Of a DNA stretch of 64,000 nucleotides, positions 7,933 to 16,530 are shown one piece after another. This DNA comes from Clostridium sp. (GTDB lineage Bacteria > Cyanobacteriota > Vampirovibrionia > Gastranaerophilales > Gastranaerophilaceae), in contig JAHALR010000004.1 of NCBI GenBank assembly GCA_018362895.1, positions 1 through 64,000 of the forward strand, written 5' to 3'. The position numbers and the translations under genes are program-made. The number at the start of each line of letters is the position of its first letter. Position 1 is the first letter of the stretch. The notes under the pieces are model-generated. The model did not search any database, was not told the origin of the DNA, and worked only from the letters and a program-made list of their open reading frames with translations.

Positions 7933-7953
7933 TTTCTCATTATCAGCTATACT
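7925..7953 (+). promoter_or_regulatory. Predicted promoter of the 73-residue gene, overlapped by operator 1
   Basis: The -35 TTGTTC (7925-7930) and -10 TATACT (7948-7953) are 17 bp apart. The -10 box lies inside the first TATCA-N7-TGATA repeat (7941-7957), so a bound XRE protein would block it. Confidence 0.5.
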
Positions 7954-7981
7954 GATAACATGTCTATCAATACCACTGATA
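7941..7981. promoter_or_regulatory. Tandem operators TATCA-N7-TGATA
   Basis: Two 17-bp inverted repeats share both half-sites and spacing: 7941-7957 (extended to a perfect TTATCAG/CTGATAA at 7940-7958) and 7965-7981. Centres are 24 bp apart, a little over two DNA turns, which suits cooperative dimer binding. They sit between two divergent small genes. Confidence 0.7.
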
Positions 7982-8012
7982 AAAAATCCAAAAAATAAAC
8001 AAAGGAGTCTCA

Positions 8013-8234
8013 ATGACAGAAGATGAACTTAATCAAATCAAAACAGAACTGGAAGATTTTTCTAATCAACTGGGGATTGCAGCCGGTCTTTCACGTATAC
8101 TCGCAGTCTCTCTTGAATTTGGCAGCAATATCAGCAAGCTGGATATAATTTCTCTGGCTTATGCACTCAAACTAATACTGCAAACGCAAAAATACAAAAT
8201 AGGTGAAATAAGAAAAAATTTATTCGATGCCTAA
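8013..8234 (+). CDS. Small protein paired with the divergent XRE gene
   Basis: A 73-residue helical protein with no recognised family. The ATG at 8013 follows a strong AAAGGAGT ribosome binding site (8001-8008). The promoter lies under the operators shared with the XRE gene at 7723-7932, so the pair probably forms one regulatory unit. It could be a regulated effector or a modulator of the repressor; the sequence does not decide. Confidence 0.65.
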   Translation: MTEDELNQIKTELEDFSNQLGIAAGLSRILAVSLEFGSNISKLDIISLAYALKLILQTQKYKIGEIRKNLFDA

Positions 8235-8306
8235 TCCGTTCTCTCAAAAAATATCCGTGATACAATTTTGTTAGTAACCAATTTATAAAACTACAAGGGA
8301 GATAAA

Positions 8307-9581
8307 ATGACTTTAACCGAATTAAAGTATGATGTAAAAGATATGGCACTTGCCGAACAAGGCAAAAACAACATCGAATGGGCAATGAAAGATATGCCCG
8401 TTCTTGAAAGAATCAAAGCAAGATTCAGAAAAGAACAACCCTTTAAAGGATTGAGACTCACAGCCTGTGTACACGTAACAAAAGAAACAGCTGCTCTTTG
8501 TATAGCTATGAAAGAAGGCGGAGCTGATGCAGTTCTTGCAGCCTCAAATCCTCTTTCAACACAAGATGACGTTGCAGCTGCACTCGTAAAATACTGGGGA
8601 ATTCCGGTATTCGGCTACGCAGGAGAAACACCCGAAACTTACGCAAAACACGTACAGGAAGTACTGGACCACAAACCAAACATCGTAATCGATGACGGCT
8701 GTGATTTAGTAGCAACAATTCACTCAAAAAGACAAGATTTAATCCCTGACATCATCGGTACAACAGAAGAAACAACAACAGGAATTATCAGACTTCAAGC
8801 TATGGAAGCAGACGGAAGCTTGAAATTCCCGACAGTAGGTGTTAACAACAGCCTTACAAAACACCTCTACGACAACAGATATGGCACGGGTCAAAGCGCA
8901 ATCGACGGAATTATCAGAGCGACAAACATTCTCCTTGCCGGCAAAACATTTGTTGTCTGCGGATACGGCTGGTGCGGCAAGGGTGCTGCTATGAGAGCTA
9001 AAGGACTCGGTGCCAATGTAATTGTAACCGAAGTTGATCCGCTCAAAGCTCTTGAAGCTGCTATGGAAGGTTACAGCGTTATGCCTATTGCAGAAGCTGC
9101 AAAAGTCGGTGATATTTTCCTTTCTATCACAGGTGACAAAAATGTCGTTGACGTTCACCATATGCTCACAATGAAAGACGGTTCATTTGTCTGCAATGCA
9201 GGTCATTTTGATGTTGAAGTTAATGTCAACGGCTTAAAAAAAGAAACAACAGAAATCAGACAAATCAGACCTTCACTAGAAGAATATAAATTGAAAAACG
9301 GAAAATCTATCTATGTTCTTGCAGAAGGCAGACTGGTTAACCTCGTAGCAGCAGAAGGTCACCCTGCTTCAGTTATGGACATGAGCTTTGCTAATCAGGC
9401 TCTTGGTATTGAATACATTGTAAAAAATCAGGGCAAGCTTGAAAACAAAATGTACACACTCCCTCACGAAGTTGATGTTGAAATAGCAAAAATCAAACTC
9501 GACTCAATGGGAATTACAATCGATACACTGACTCCAGAACAAGAAGCTTATCTTCACAGCTGGAATTCAGGTACTGTATAA
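8307..9581 (+). CDS. ahcY: S-adenosylhomocysteinase AhcY
   Basis: Reversibly splits S-adenosylhomocysteine to adenosine and homocysteine with bound NAD, removing the product inhibitor of methyltransferases. The 424-residue protein has the N-terminal substrate domain (NPLSTQDDVAAAL, DDGCDLV, GTTEETTTGI), the NAD-binding motif GYGWCGKGAAMRAKGLGA and the C-terminal LAEGRLVNLVAAEGHPASVMD. It lacks the insertion seen in longer eukaryotic-like forms. No riboswitch fold is evident in the 72-bp leader. A terminator follows. Confidence 0.97.
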   Translation: MTLTELKYDVKDMALAEQGKNNIEWAMKDMPVLERIKARFRKEQPFKGLRLTACVHVTKETAALCIAMKEGGADAVLAASNPLSTQDDVAAALVKYWGIPVFGYAGETPETYAKHVQEVLDHKPNIVIDDGCDLVATIHSKRQDLIPDIIGTTEETTTGIIRLQAMEADGSLKFPTVGVNNSLTKHLYDNRYGTGQSAIDGIIRATNILLAGKTFVVCGYGWCGKGAAMRAKGLGANVIVTEVDPLKALEAAMEGYSVMPIAEAAKVGDIFLSITGDKNVVDVHHMLTMKDGSFVCNAGHFDVEVNVNGLKKETTEIRQIRPSLEEYKLKNGKSIYVLAEGRLVNLVAAEGHPASVMDMSFANQALGIEYIVKNQGKLENKMYTLPHEVDVEIAKIKLDSMGITIDTLTPEQEAYLHSWNSGTV

Positions 9582-9600
9582 ATTACATACAAAAAACTTT

Positions 9601-9637
9601 AAAAACTGCCTTAATGAATATTTTTAAGGCAGTTTTT
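9601..9637 (+). terminator. Rho-independent terminator of ahcY
   Basis: AAAAACTGCCTTAA (9601-9614) pairs with TTAAGGCAGTTTTT (9624-9637). The A- and T-rich ends make it work in both directions, which suits the convergent gene ending at 9637. Confidence 0.85.
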
Positions 9638-10416
9638 TATATCGAATAATTTATTCCGTGTTTTTTGAACAATGAATTGAAAAAATCTTTGTTAGAAAGT
9701 ACATTCTCTCTGGTCAAAATCATGTCTATACACTCGCTCAAAGGATGTTCTTTTTGAGGGTTTTCTGATTTTAGTGCCTGTTGTATATACCTTTTAAGCA
9801 GTTCATTTGTCTTTTTGGTTAATTCACGCATAACGGCTGCATTCTCTTTATTTAAGCTAACCTCTTCTATTATCTTTTCAGCTTCTTCTTTCAATTCTGA
9901 AAACTCAGGAGAATTTTCTTTCAAAATATTTTGTAAAATTTTATCTCTTTTGCTAAACTCTCGAAAATCAGGCACAAACTTGTATTTTGAATGGAAATAA
10001 ACAGCTGTATCTTTTGAAACAATTTTTATGTGAGAAGCTTTATTTTCAATCATCTCCATTATCGAAGCAAGCCTCAACACCTCGCCAAAACGGAAACCCT
10101 TTTTCTGTCTGTATTGCTTATTCACCTCAATATTAAGACCGAGTATATCTCCGCTTTTTTCATTGATAGCATAAATCTCTTCTCCGACAGGTTTGCCAAA
10201 ACGGTCGGTTATTGTTGTCTTAAATGCTTCATAACAAGCATTATTCCTTTTTGATTGAACAAACATATCACCCAGAATTTGATTCTTAAAATTAAAATTC
10301 TCAATTATCTTTCTGGTAATCTGCCCTTCACGAGGAGGAATCTCTGTCCATTTTATAACAGAAAAATCTTTGACCTCTTTTACAGTTTTCCCAAGTTTGT
10401 TAAAAAAGAAATTCAT
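9637..10416 (-). CDS. GNAT-like acetyltransferase-fold protein
   Basis: The 259-residue protein starts at the ATG at 10416; the frame also opens with TTG at 10434. The middle part resembles a GNAT fold: IYAINEKSGDILGLNIEV as the central strands, then YRQKKGFRFGEVLRLASIMEM in the place of the acetyl-CoA pyrophosphate loop, and AVYFHSKYKFVPD, similar to the fold's final A-x-x-F-Y-x-K-x-G-F element. The last 100 residues are charged helices. The substrate is unknown and no ribosomal neighbour suggests one. Confidence 0.5.
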   Translation of the reverse strand: MNFFFNKLGKTVKEVKDFSVIKWTEIPPREGQITRKIIENFNFKNQILGDMFVQSKRNNACYEAFKTTITDRFGKPVGEEIYAINEKSGDILGLNIEVNKQYRQKKGFRFGEVLRLASIMEMIENKASHIKIVSKDTAVYFHSKYKFVPDFREFSKRDKILQNILKENSPEFSELKEEAEKIIEEVSLNKENAAVMRELTKKTNELLKRYIQQALKSENPQKEHPLSECIDMILTRENVLSNKDFFNSLFKKHGINYSI

Positions 10417-10458
10417 AATTTGAGAAAAAAGCAAACATGATATTTTTTGCTAGCAGGC

Positions 10459-11316
10459 TTAAAATCTTCTGTAAGAACCCAAAACCTTAATGTAATTAGT
10501 ATTAAGCTTGATTAAATCAAGAACTTTTCTCACCGACTCATCATTAATATGACCTTCAAAATCAGTAAAGAAAATATATTCGCCCAAATTTTTCTTAGAC
10601 GGACGTGAATCAATATAAAGCAGATTTATATTTAAACTGTCAAAAACATTCAAGACTTTCACAAGTGCACCCGGTTGATTTTTTGTTGCAAAGGCAATGC
10701 TTGTTTTGTCATTGTCACTCGGAGTTGTATTACAGCGTGACAAAAGAATAAATCTGGTTTTGTTATCTTTTTCATCATTAATATTTTTAGCAAGAATGTT
10801 CAACTTAAACAATTCCGCAGTTCTTTGATTTGCTATTGCTGCATAAGTTTCATCAAGTTCACAAAGCTCTTTTGCAGCTTTGCTCGTTGATGCTTTTTCA
10901 ATTTGTTCAATATCAGACCCAAAGTGTTTAACAATAAAGTTTTGACACTGAGCAAGAGCCTGAGGATGAGAAATGATTTTTTTTATCTTTTTAATATCAC
11001 GTGAACGTGACAAAAGACAATGATTCACAGGAATAACAGTCTCGGCAGTAATTTTCAAATTCCCATCTTTAACATTCAAAAGGTTGTCCATTGTCTCTCT
11101 GACAACACCTTCAATCGAGTTTTCAATAGGAACAACACCGGCCGCAAACTCGTTGTTTTGAATATATTCAATAATGCTTTTCACCGTAGAAAACGGAAGC
11201 TGTTGAATATTGTTAGCAGGAATCAATCTCAAAAACTGATTCTTTGCTATCTCACAATAAGTACCCTCAGGTCCTAAGAAAACAAGCTCTTTAATATCTT
11301 TACTTATCTCAATCAT
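10459..11316 (-). CDS. pheA: Prephenate dehydratase PheA (monofunctional)
   Basis: Converts prephenate to phenylpyruvate in phenylalanine synthesis. The 285-residue protein carries the PDT domain (FLGPEGTYCEIA, then VVPIENSIEGVVRETMD, and the NKTRFILLSR end of the catalytic domain) and a C-terminal ACT regulatory domain (about 205-285, with KTSIAFATKNQPGALVKVL and the ESRP-like IDSRPSKK). It lacks a chorismate mutase domain. It is divergent from the phosphohexomutase gene. Confidence 0.95.
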   Translation of the reverse strand: MIEISKDIKELVFLGPEGTYCEIAKNQFLRLIPANNIQQLPFSTVKSIIEYIQNNEFAAGVVPIENSIEGVVRETMDNLLNVKDGNLKITAETVIPVNHCLLSRSRDIKKIKKIISHPQALAQCQNFIVKHFGSDIEQIEKASTSKAAKELCELDETYAAIANQRTAELFKLNILAKNINDEKDNKTRFILLSRCNTTPSDNDKTSIAFATKNQPGALVKVLNVFDSLNINLLYIDSRPSKKNLGEYIFFTDFEGHINDESVRKVLDLIKLNTNYIKVLGSYRRF

Positions 11317-11388
11317 TTTGTCCTTCTGCGATTCTCTGCTAGAATAGTTTTTGAGTTACTATAAACATTTTACAAAAGGGCATTGAAA

Positions 11389-12852
11389 ATGGCAAATACA
11401 CAGGCAAATAAAGAAGAAAACAGCGGAACAAACAGCACAGACTATCACCCTGAAAGTATAAAATTCGGAACTGACGGCTGGAGAGCAATAACAAACAAGG
11501 ATTTTACATTTGAAAATGTAGAAACAGTAACAAAAGCAATTGCCCAATATATTCTCGAAAAAGACGGAATAAACAAACCCATACTTATAGGATATGACCC
11601 GAGAAACATGGCAGACAAATTTGCGGAATTTTCAGCAGAAATTCTAAAAAATGCAGGTTTCAAAGTAACTTTATCTTCAGAAATTGTGCCAACTCCTGTT
11701 CTGGCATACAATGCAAAATTCTATAACGCTGATGCTTTGATGTTCACTGCCTCTCACAATCCTCCACAATACCTTGGAATAAAATTCATTCCCGACTATG
11801 CAGGACCTGCCACAACTGAAATCACCAATGCGATTGTTGAAAACATAAAAAATATTAACTCAATAAACTTTAACCCGTCAAAAACTTTCAACATCGAAAA
11901 AAAATGCTTTAAAGAAGAATATTTTAAACACATTGAGTCAATAATCAATTTTGAAAAAATCAGAGAATATTTCACACGTGAAGACGATGACGGAGAAATC
12001 GTCTATGACGGTCTTTACAGTGCCAGCATAGGATATTTTGATGAACTGCTGTCAAGAAACGGCATAAGTTTCGAATCTTTGCACATGAACCACGACCCGA
12101 ATTTCGGCGGCGGCATGCCTGAGCCCAAAGCAAAATATCTTCAAGAACTCATAGACATAATCTCTCACCGCACAAGCGCAATTGGCTTAAGCAATGACGG
12201 AGACGGAGACAGATTCGGAGTAATTAACGAAAAAGCAGAGTTTGTAACACCAAACGAAATTATTGCACTCCTTCTCGGACACCTTATCAAAAACAAAGGC
12301 TATGAAGGTAAACTCGTAAAAACCGTTGGTGCAAGCCAAATGCTTGATTTGATTGCACATCAGTATGAAATTGACGTTGTAGAAACACCCGTAGGCTTCA
12401 AATGGGTCGGTGCAGCAATGCGCGAATATGACACTATAATAGGCGGAGAAGAATCAGGCGGCTTGAGCATAAAAGGGCACATTCCCGAAAAAGACGGAAT
12501 CATTGCCGATCTTCTCGTTCTTGAAATGCTGGCTTACGAAGATAAACCTCTGTGGGAGCTTCAAGAGGAACTCAAACAAAAATCAGGCTGTTCTTTTATC
12601 AACGAAAGAATTGATATAAAACTTCAAGACCAACAACAACTTGAAATATTAATGAAAAAATACTGCGAGCTTGAAAACATCGGAAATTTTGCGATAAGAG
12701 AAAAAGATACTAAAGACGGTGTTAAATATTATCTCGATGACAAAAAAACCTGGGTGCTTATCCGACCGAGCGGAACTGAACCGCTTTTGCGAATTTATTT
12801 TGAATCCGACTCAAAAGACAAAATCGAAGAACTCAAAAATTTTTTTGAATAA
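11389..12852 (+). CDS. Phosphoglucomutase/phosphomannomutase family protein
   Basis: An alpha-D-phosphohexomutase of 487 residues that interconverts hexose 1- and 6-phosphates for glycan precursors. The ATG at 11389 lies 8 bases after AAAGGG; a TTG at 11383 is less likely. Motifs in order: FGTDGWR, the phosphoserine loop TASHNP, the metal loop DGDGDRFG, the sugar-binding GEESGG and the phosphate-binding RPSGTEPLLRIY. Substrate specificity between glucose and mannose cannot be read from this. The stop codon abuts the stop of convergent leuA. Confidence 0.9.
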   Translation: MANTQANKEENSGTNSTDYHPESIKFGTDGWRAITNKDFTFENVETVTKAIAQYILEKDGINKPILIGYDPRNMADKFAEFSAEILKNAGFKVTLSSEIVPTPVLAYNAKFYNADALMFTASHNPPQYLGIKFIPDYAGPATTEITNAIVENIKNINSINFNPSKTFNIEKKCFKEEYFKHIESIINFEKIREYFTREDDDGEIVYDGLYSASIGYFDELLSRNGISFESLHMNHDPNFGGGMPEPKAKYLQELIDIISHRTSAIGLSNDGDGDRFGVINEKAEFVTPNEIIALLLGHLIKNKGYEGKLVKTVGASQMLDLIAHQYEIDVVETPVGFKWVGAAMREYDTIIGGEESGGLSIKGHIPEKDGIIADLLVLEMLAYEDKPLWELQEELKQKSGCSFINERIDIKLQDQQQLEILMKKYCELENIGNFAIREKDTKDGVKYYLDDKKTWVLIRPSGTEPLLRIYFESDSKDKIEELKNFFE

Positions 12853-14376
12853 TTATTTATTCATCAGATTTAAACCGTTAAATATAGCTTTAACGTTAGC
12901 TTTCAGTGTGTTTTCATCTTTGCCTCTGGCAAGGATCGTTCTGCCGTCCAAATTTTCAAAATGTATAACTGTCATAGCAACCGCACCCGAACCAAATATT
13001 TCACCGTCAAGAGCGTATTGTTCATAATCCACAAGTTTTTGCGGAAAACCTGCCTGTTTGAGTGCAGACAAACAAGCATCCAAAGGTCCGTTGCCTTGCG
13101 CATTCATATCAAAAAACTCTGTTTTGTGGAAAAATTTCAGATTGAACACTTTTTCAGAAAGTTTTTCAAAACCAACAAGTTTGAAATCTCCCTGAACATT
13201 GAAAACTTCTTTGAAATAAATATCAATAATATTTCTTGTAGGAAGCTCGCCGACTTTTTCAGCCGCTTCTTTAACAATAGGAGTAATGCGAACAGCCTCC
13301 TGCATGGTAATCGGATAACCTGCATCGGAAATAATTTCAAACACCGCTGTTTTTCCTGATTGGCTCGTAAATCCGATTTTTTCGTCATCTTTTCTGCCTA
13401 TCAAAGTAGGATGAATCGGTCTGTAAGCACCTTTTTCCATATCCTTTGTTTTTACCGCACCGTCTTGATGAATTCCGCTTCTGTGTGCAAGTGCCTCCGG
13501 GCCAATCAAAGGTGCTTTTTCAGCAACAGGAACTTTTGACATCTCTGCCACAACAAGCGCCATTTCATAAATCTCGCCCAGATTCAACGGAACCTCAACA
13601 CCGCTGTTATGAAGAGCAACAGCCACCTCATACATATTTGTATTACCTGCTCGTTCCCCGAGACCGTTTAAACAACATTCAAGCTGTGTTGCACCTGCAA
13701 AATAGCTTTCAACCGTAGCAGCCGTAGCCATACCCAGATCATTGTGACAATGCACAGCAATCATAATATCTTTCGGCAGCTCTTCATACACCTTCTCTAC
13801 CATATCTACAAAGGTTTTCACCCTTGTTCTTTCAACGGTGTTAGGAAGATTTATTACAGTTGCACCTGCTTTAACAACTTCCTTTAATGTATCAATTACA
13901 TAATCAAGATTCTCCATACAATCGCCAAAATGCTCAACAGAGAATTGAACTTGGCCGTTTTTGTTTGCTTTTTTCATTTCGCCAAAAGCAAATGAAACTG
14001 CCTCAACAGCCGTTTTTCTAACCTCTTCGGGCTTTTTATTTAAAACATATTTCATGTTAAACGGACTCATTGCAATGAACGTATGAAGTCTCGGCAAAGA
14101 ACAGACCTTTATACACTCTACGGCAGTTTTTATATCTTTTTCAACCGCTCTGGCAAGTCCGCTAATTACAATATTTTCAGGTGCAATTTCAGCAAGCCTG
14201 CGGCAAGCCTCAAAATCCATCTCTGAAGCAGCGGGGAATCCTGCTTCAACAGCTTGAACATTGAAGTCAACAAGTTTGTTAAAGATAAATTCTTTTTCAT
14301 TCAAGTTCCATGGTTTTTTGAGCGACTGGTTCCCATCTCTCAAAGTTATGTCATAAAAAAACGGCTGTCTTGTCAT
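12853..14376 (-). CDS. leuA: 2-isopropylmalate synthase LeuA
   Basis: Condenses acetyl-CoA and 2-oxoisovalerate, the first step of leucine synthesis. The 507-residue protein shows the DRE-TIM catalytic barrel (DITLRDGNQS at residues 10-19, HCHNDLGMATA, the GLGERAGNTNM loop) and a C-terminal LeuA dimerisation domain (about 375-505), which in this family binds the leucine feedback inhibitor. No leuBCD is nearby and no T-box or leader peptide is visible upstream. A homologous acyltransferase such as citramalate synthase is less likely but not excluded. Confidence 0.88.
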   Translation of the reverse strand: MTRQPFFYDITLRDGNQSLKKPWNLNEKEFIFNKLVDFNVQAVEAGFPAASEMDFEACRRLAEIAPENIVISGLARAVEKDIKTAVECIKVCSLPRLHTFIAMSPFNMKYVLNKKPEEVRKTAVEAVSFAFGEMKKANKNGQVQFSVEHFGDCMENLDYVIDTLKEVVKAGATVINLPNTVERTRVKTFVDMVEKVYEELPKDIMIAVHCHNDLGMATAATVESYFAGATQLECCLNGLGERAGNTNMYEVAVALHNSGVEVPLNLGEIYEMALVVAEMSKVPVAEKAPLIGPEALAHRSGIHQDGAVKTKDMEKGAYRPIHPTLIGRKDDEKIGFTSQSGKTAVFEIISDAGYPITMQEAVRITPIVKEAAEKVGELPTRNIIDIYFKEVFNVQGDFKLVGFEKLSEKVFNLKFFHKTEFFDMNAQGNGPLDACLSALKQAGFPQKLVDYEQYALDGEIFGSGAVAMTVIHFENLDGRTILARGKDENTLKANVKAIFNGLNLMNK

Positions 14377-14514
14377 ATTTCCACACCTGTATTGTATTTT
14401 ATATAAAATTATAACTTTTATTTTAATAAAAATGCAATAAATAAGTAATATTTCTGATTAAATTGTGGAATCATGGTGTTATAATAGTAATTGTAAAAAA
14501 TTGCGGAGCATAAT

Positions 14515-15117
14515 TTGGATAAATACAGTTTTTTGAAACCTTCAAATAAGCTTGAAATTATTGTCGATAACAACAGTTATTTCTGCACAATTTATTATGT
14601 TGAAAATGATAAATTGACAGTATTTTTTGACAAACAAACAACACTTCCGGAAAAGGAAATCGAAATTAATATATATGCACAAGACGGTGTTTACAATGCA
14701 ACAAGCAGAATCCTGTCAAGCAATTATCTGAATGAAACCACTTTTTATATGCTTTCATTCCCCTCAAACATAAAACATTCACAAAGAAGAGAATATTTAA
14801 GAGCTGATATAGAAACAGATTTTTCAATAAAAGTTATGCTTGAAGGTACTGAAGTTGAAAAAATAATCTCAACAACAAAAAACATTTGTGCAAAAGGTCT
14901 TGCCTTCATTGCTGACAGACAAATGAGTGCTTACACATCTTTGGAAGTTGATTTGTTTCTTGAAGGAAAAGAAATCAAAACAAAAGCAGAGCTGGTTTAT
15001 TCCACACCGATTAGAATAAACAATACCTTCAAATTTTTAACAGCAGTAACTTTCACAACTATAAAAAAAGAAGAAATGAATTTTATTACGCTTCAATGTA
15101 TGAAATTTAAAGGCTAG
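14515..15117 (+). CDS. PilZ-domain protein, candidate cyclic-di-GMP receptor
   Basis: The 200-residue protein has a YcgR-like N-terminal beta domain and a C-terminal PilZ domain. The switch motif QRREYLR (about residues 91-97) and the NICAKGLAF segment match the R-x-x-x-R and (D/N)-x-S-x-x-G elements, although the Ser is replaced by Ala. It may couple cyclic-di-GMP to surface or motility functions. The start is TTG, 6 bases after GGAG. Its stop codon overlaps the stop of the convergent glutaredoxin gene (CTAG). Confidence 0.75.
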   Translation: MDKYSFLKPSNKLEIIVDNNSYFCTIYYVENDKLTVFFDKQTTLPEKEIEINIYAQDGVYNATSRILSSNYLNETTFYMLSFPSNIKHSQRREYLRADIETDFSIKVMLEGTEVEKIISTTKNICAKGLAFIADRQMSAYTSLEVDLFLEGKEIKTKAELVYSTPIRINNTFKFLTAVTFTTIKKEEMNFITLQCMKFKG

Positions 15118-15380
15118 TTTTTGATATAATCATTCAATTTACCTTTTTGGATGATGTCTTTCAATTCAGAATATCCGCCAATATGTTTTCCGTTAATAAC
15201 AATTTGAGGCACGGTCACTCTGCCGTCAATCTTGAAACGTTTACCCAATTTTTCACGGATTTTTTCTTCATCATGAGAAATATCATATTCAAAATAGTCT
15301 AGATAGTTATCTTCGAGCAGTTCTTTTGCTTTACGGCAGAAAGGACATGTCGGTATTGTAAAAAGTTCTATGTCATTCAT
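15114..15380 (-). CDS. Glutaredoxin-like thiol-disulfide protein
   Basis: An 88-residue protein with a thioredoxin fold: IELFTIPTCPFCRKAKELL holds the redox site CPFC, VTVPQIVINGKHIGGYSEL is the cis-proline and glutathione-binding region. The site is Cys-Pro-Phe-Cys rather than the usual CPYC. The internal ATG at 15380 was chosen because it gives the standard N terminus; an upstream ATG at 15401 would add seven residues. Confidence 0.85.
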   Translation of the reverse strand: MNDIELFTIPTCPFCRKAKELLEDNYLDYFEYDISHDEEKIREKLGKRFKIDGRVTVPQIVINGKHIGGYSELKDIIQKGKLNDYIKN

Positions 15381-15436
15381 AGAAACATTATGCCCTGTCA
15401 TATAGTTTTTTTTAATTAGCCTGAAAGTGATTCCTA

Positions 15437-15904
15437 TCAGGCATTAAAAAGCTGAGAAAAAATTGAATTTGCGATATCAATCAGCCCGTTACCCAAAAAC
15501 ACAAACATCAACAGAATTGCAAACCATTTTTGTATATCTTTAACAAGTATAACTCTTTTGTTGGAACGTCTGTCTGTCAGTTCTTTATACTCATCTTTGT
15601 TTGGTGCTTTTGGCAAATCTTCTTCCAGTTTTTCAATTACCGAATTATATTTGATTTTTATAATAGAAGCATACGCATCCTGATTTGAAATCCACATTAT
15701 ACAAGAAGCAATTCCAAAGACCTCTAAAGCAAGCAGAAGAAAATATTGTGCAGGCAAAATCATTTTTACAAAAATCAAAGCAAACATGAAGATTGCCGAA
15801 AAAATCATAAAAAATCTGTTAATCATAAATGAACGGTCAATAAAACGTTCTTTCATCTCGTTATAAATTCTGTATTGTTCAAGAATTAAATATTTTTCAT
15901 CCAT
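15437..15904 (-). CDS. Small membrane protein, possibly RipA family
   Basis: The 155-residue protein has two hydrophobic helices near residues 25-65 and a third near 125-150. Between them lies a cytoplasmic loop with IIKIKYNSVIEKLEEDLP. The N-terminal YRIYNEMKERFIDRSFMIN and this loop recall the RipA family of octameric membrane proteins, from memory of the family pattern. ATG at 15904 follows GAGG. The function of the family is unclear. Confidence 0.5.
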   Translation of the reverse strand: MDEKYLILEQYRIYNEMKERFIDRSFMINRFFMIFSAIFMFALIFVKMILPAQYFLLLALEVFGIASCIMWISNQDAYASIIKIKYNSVIEKLEEDLPKAPNKDEYKELTDRRSNKRVILVKDIQKWFAILLMFVFLGNGLIDIANSIFSQLFNA

Positions 15905-16014
15905 ACGCACCTCTGTTTTTACACAATAATAAACTTATGTTAAACTTTTTGCAAATAAATAGCAAAAAAACAGCTTCACAGGGTTTATAATACTGTCAGG
16001 TAAGGAGTAATAAA

Positions 16015-16368
16015 ATGATTCAACCATTAAAACCGGCAAATTCTATAAATGCAGCCCCGTTACGCAGCAACCAGGCAACAAGCTTTGGCGATAACGGATA
16101 TCACAAAGAAGACTGGAACTACAAAAGACCCAGCAAAGCAAAAAGAGTCGCAACCTGGGCGGCAAGTGAAATTGTAACAGGTGCAATAGTAAGCTTAATA
16201 TTTGACGGTGCAGCCAACTTAATTAAAAAAGCATTCCCAAAAACAAATCTTGTACATACACCATTAAAACAAGCTGTTCAAAGAGCAGGTATCTGGGGAC
16301 TGGCATTCCTTGGCATAGGTCTTGTTATGAATGGAATCGGTGCTGCTTTTTACAGAAATAACAAATAA
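16015..16368 (+). CDS. Small membrane protein with N-terminal TSFGDN motif
   Basis: The 117-residue protein begins with a polar segment containing ATSFGDNGY, then a basic stretch (KRPSKAKR) and two hydrophobic segments (about 45-65 and 90-112) rich in Gly and Ala. TAAGGAGTAATAAA gives a good ribosome binding site. It is not recognised; the F-x-D/G motif near the N terminus recurs in other unknown proteins of this window. A bidirectional terminator follows. Confidence 0.65.
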   Translation: MIQPLKPANSINAAPLRSNQATSFGDNGYHKEDWNYKRPSKAKRVATWAASEIVTGAIVSLIFDGAANLIKKAFPKTNLVHTPLKQAVQRAGIWGLAFLGIGLVMNGIGAAFYRNNK

Positions 16369-16392
16369 ACAACAATTTTTGATAATCGGTAT

Positions 16393-16428
16393 AAAAACGC
16401 TTTGTATTATTAAATATGAAGCGTTTTT
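16393..16428. terminator. Bidirectional terminator
   Basis: AAAAACGCTT (16393-16402) pairs with AAGCGTTTTT (16419-16428). It separates the small membrane gene from fusA. Confidence 0.75.
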
Positions 16429-16530
16429 AATTTATTCTTTAAAAAATTTCATTTTTATGCAAAAATTTTCTTAAGATAGCTTAATGCTGTTAATTTGTAG
16501 TATTAGATAAAATAAAAAAGGAAAAACGAA

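Noticed and set aside
8235..8306. SAH riboswitch ahead of ahcY
   Set aside because: Only 72 bases separate the genes and no stem pattern of an SAH-sensing RNA could be drawn.
14377..14514. Leucine leader peptide or T-box upstream of leuA
   Set aside because: No run of Leu codons, no T-box core sequence and no terminator/antiterminator pair; only a weak TTCCACA/TGTGGAA match.
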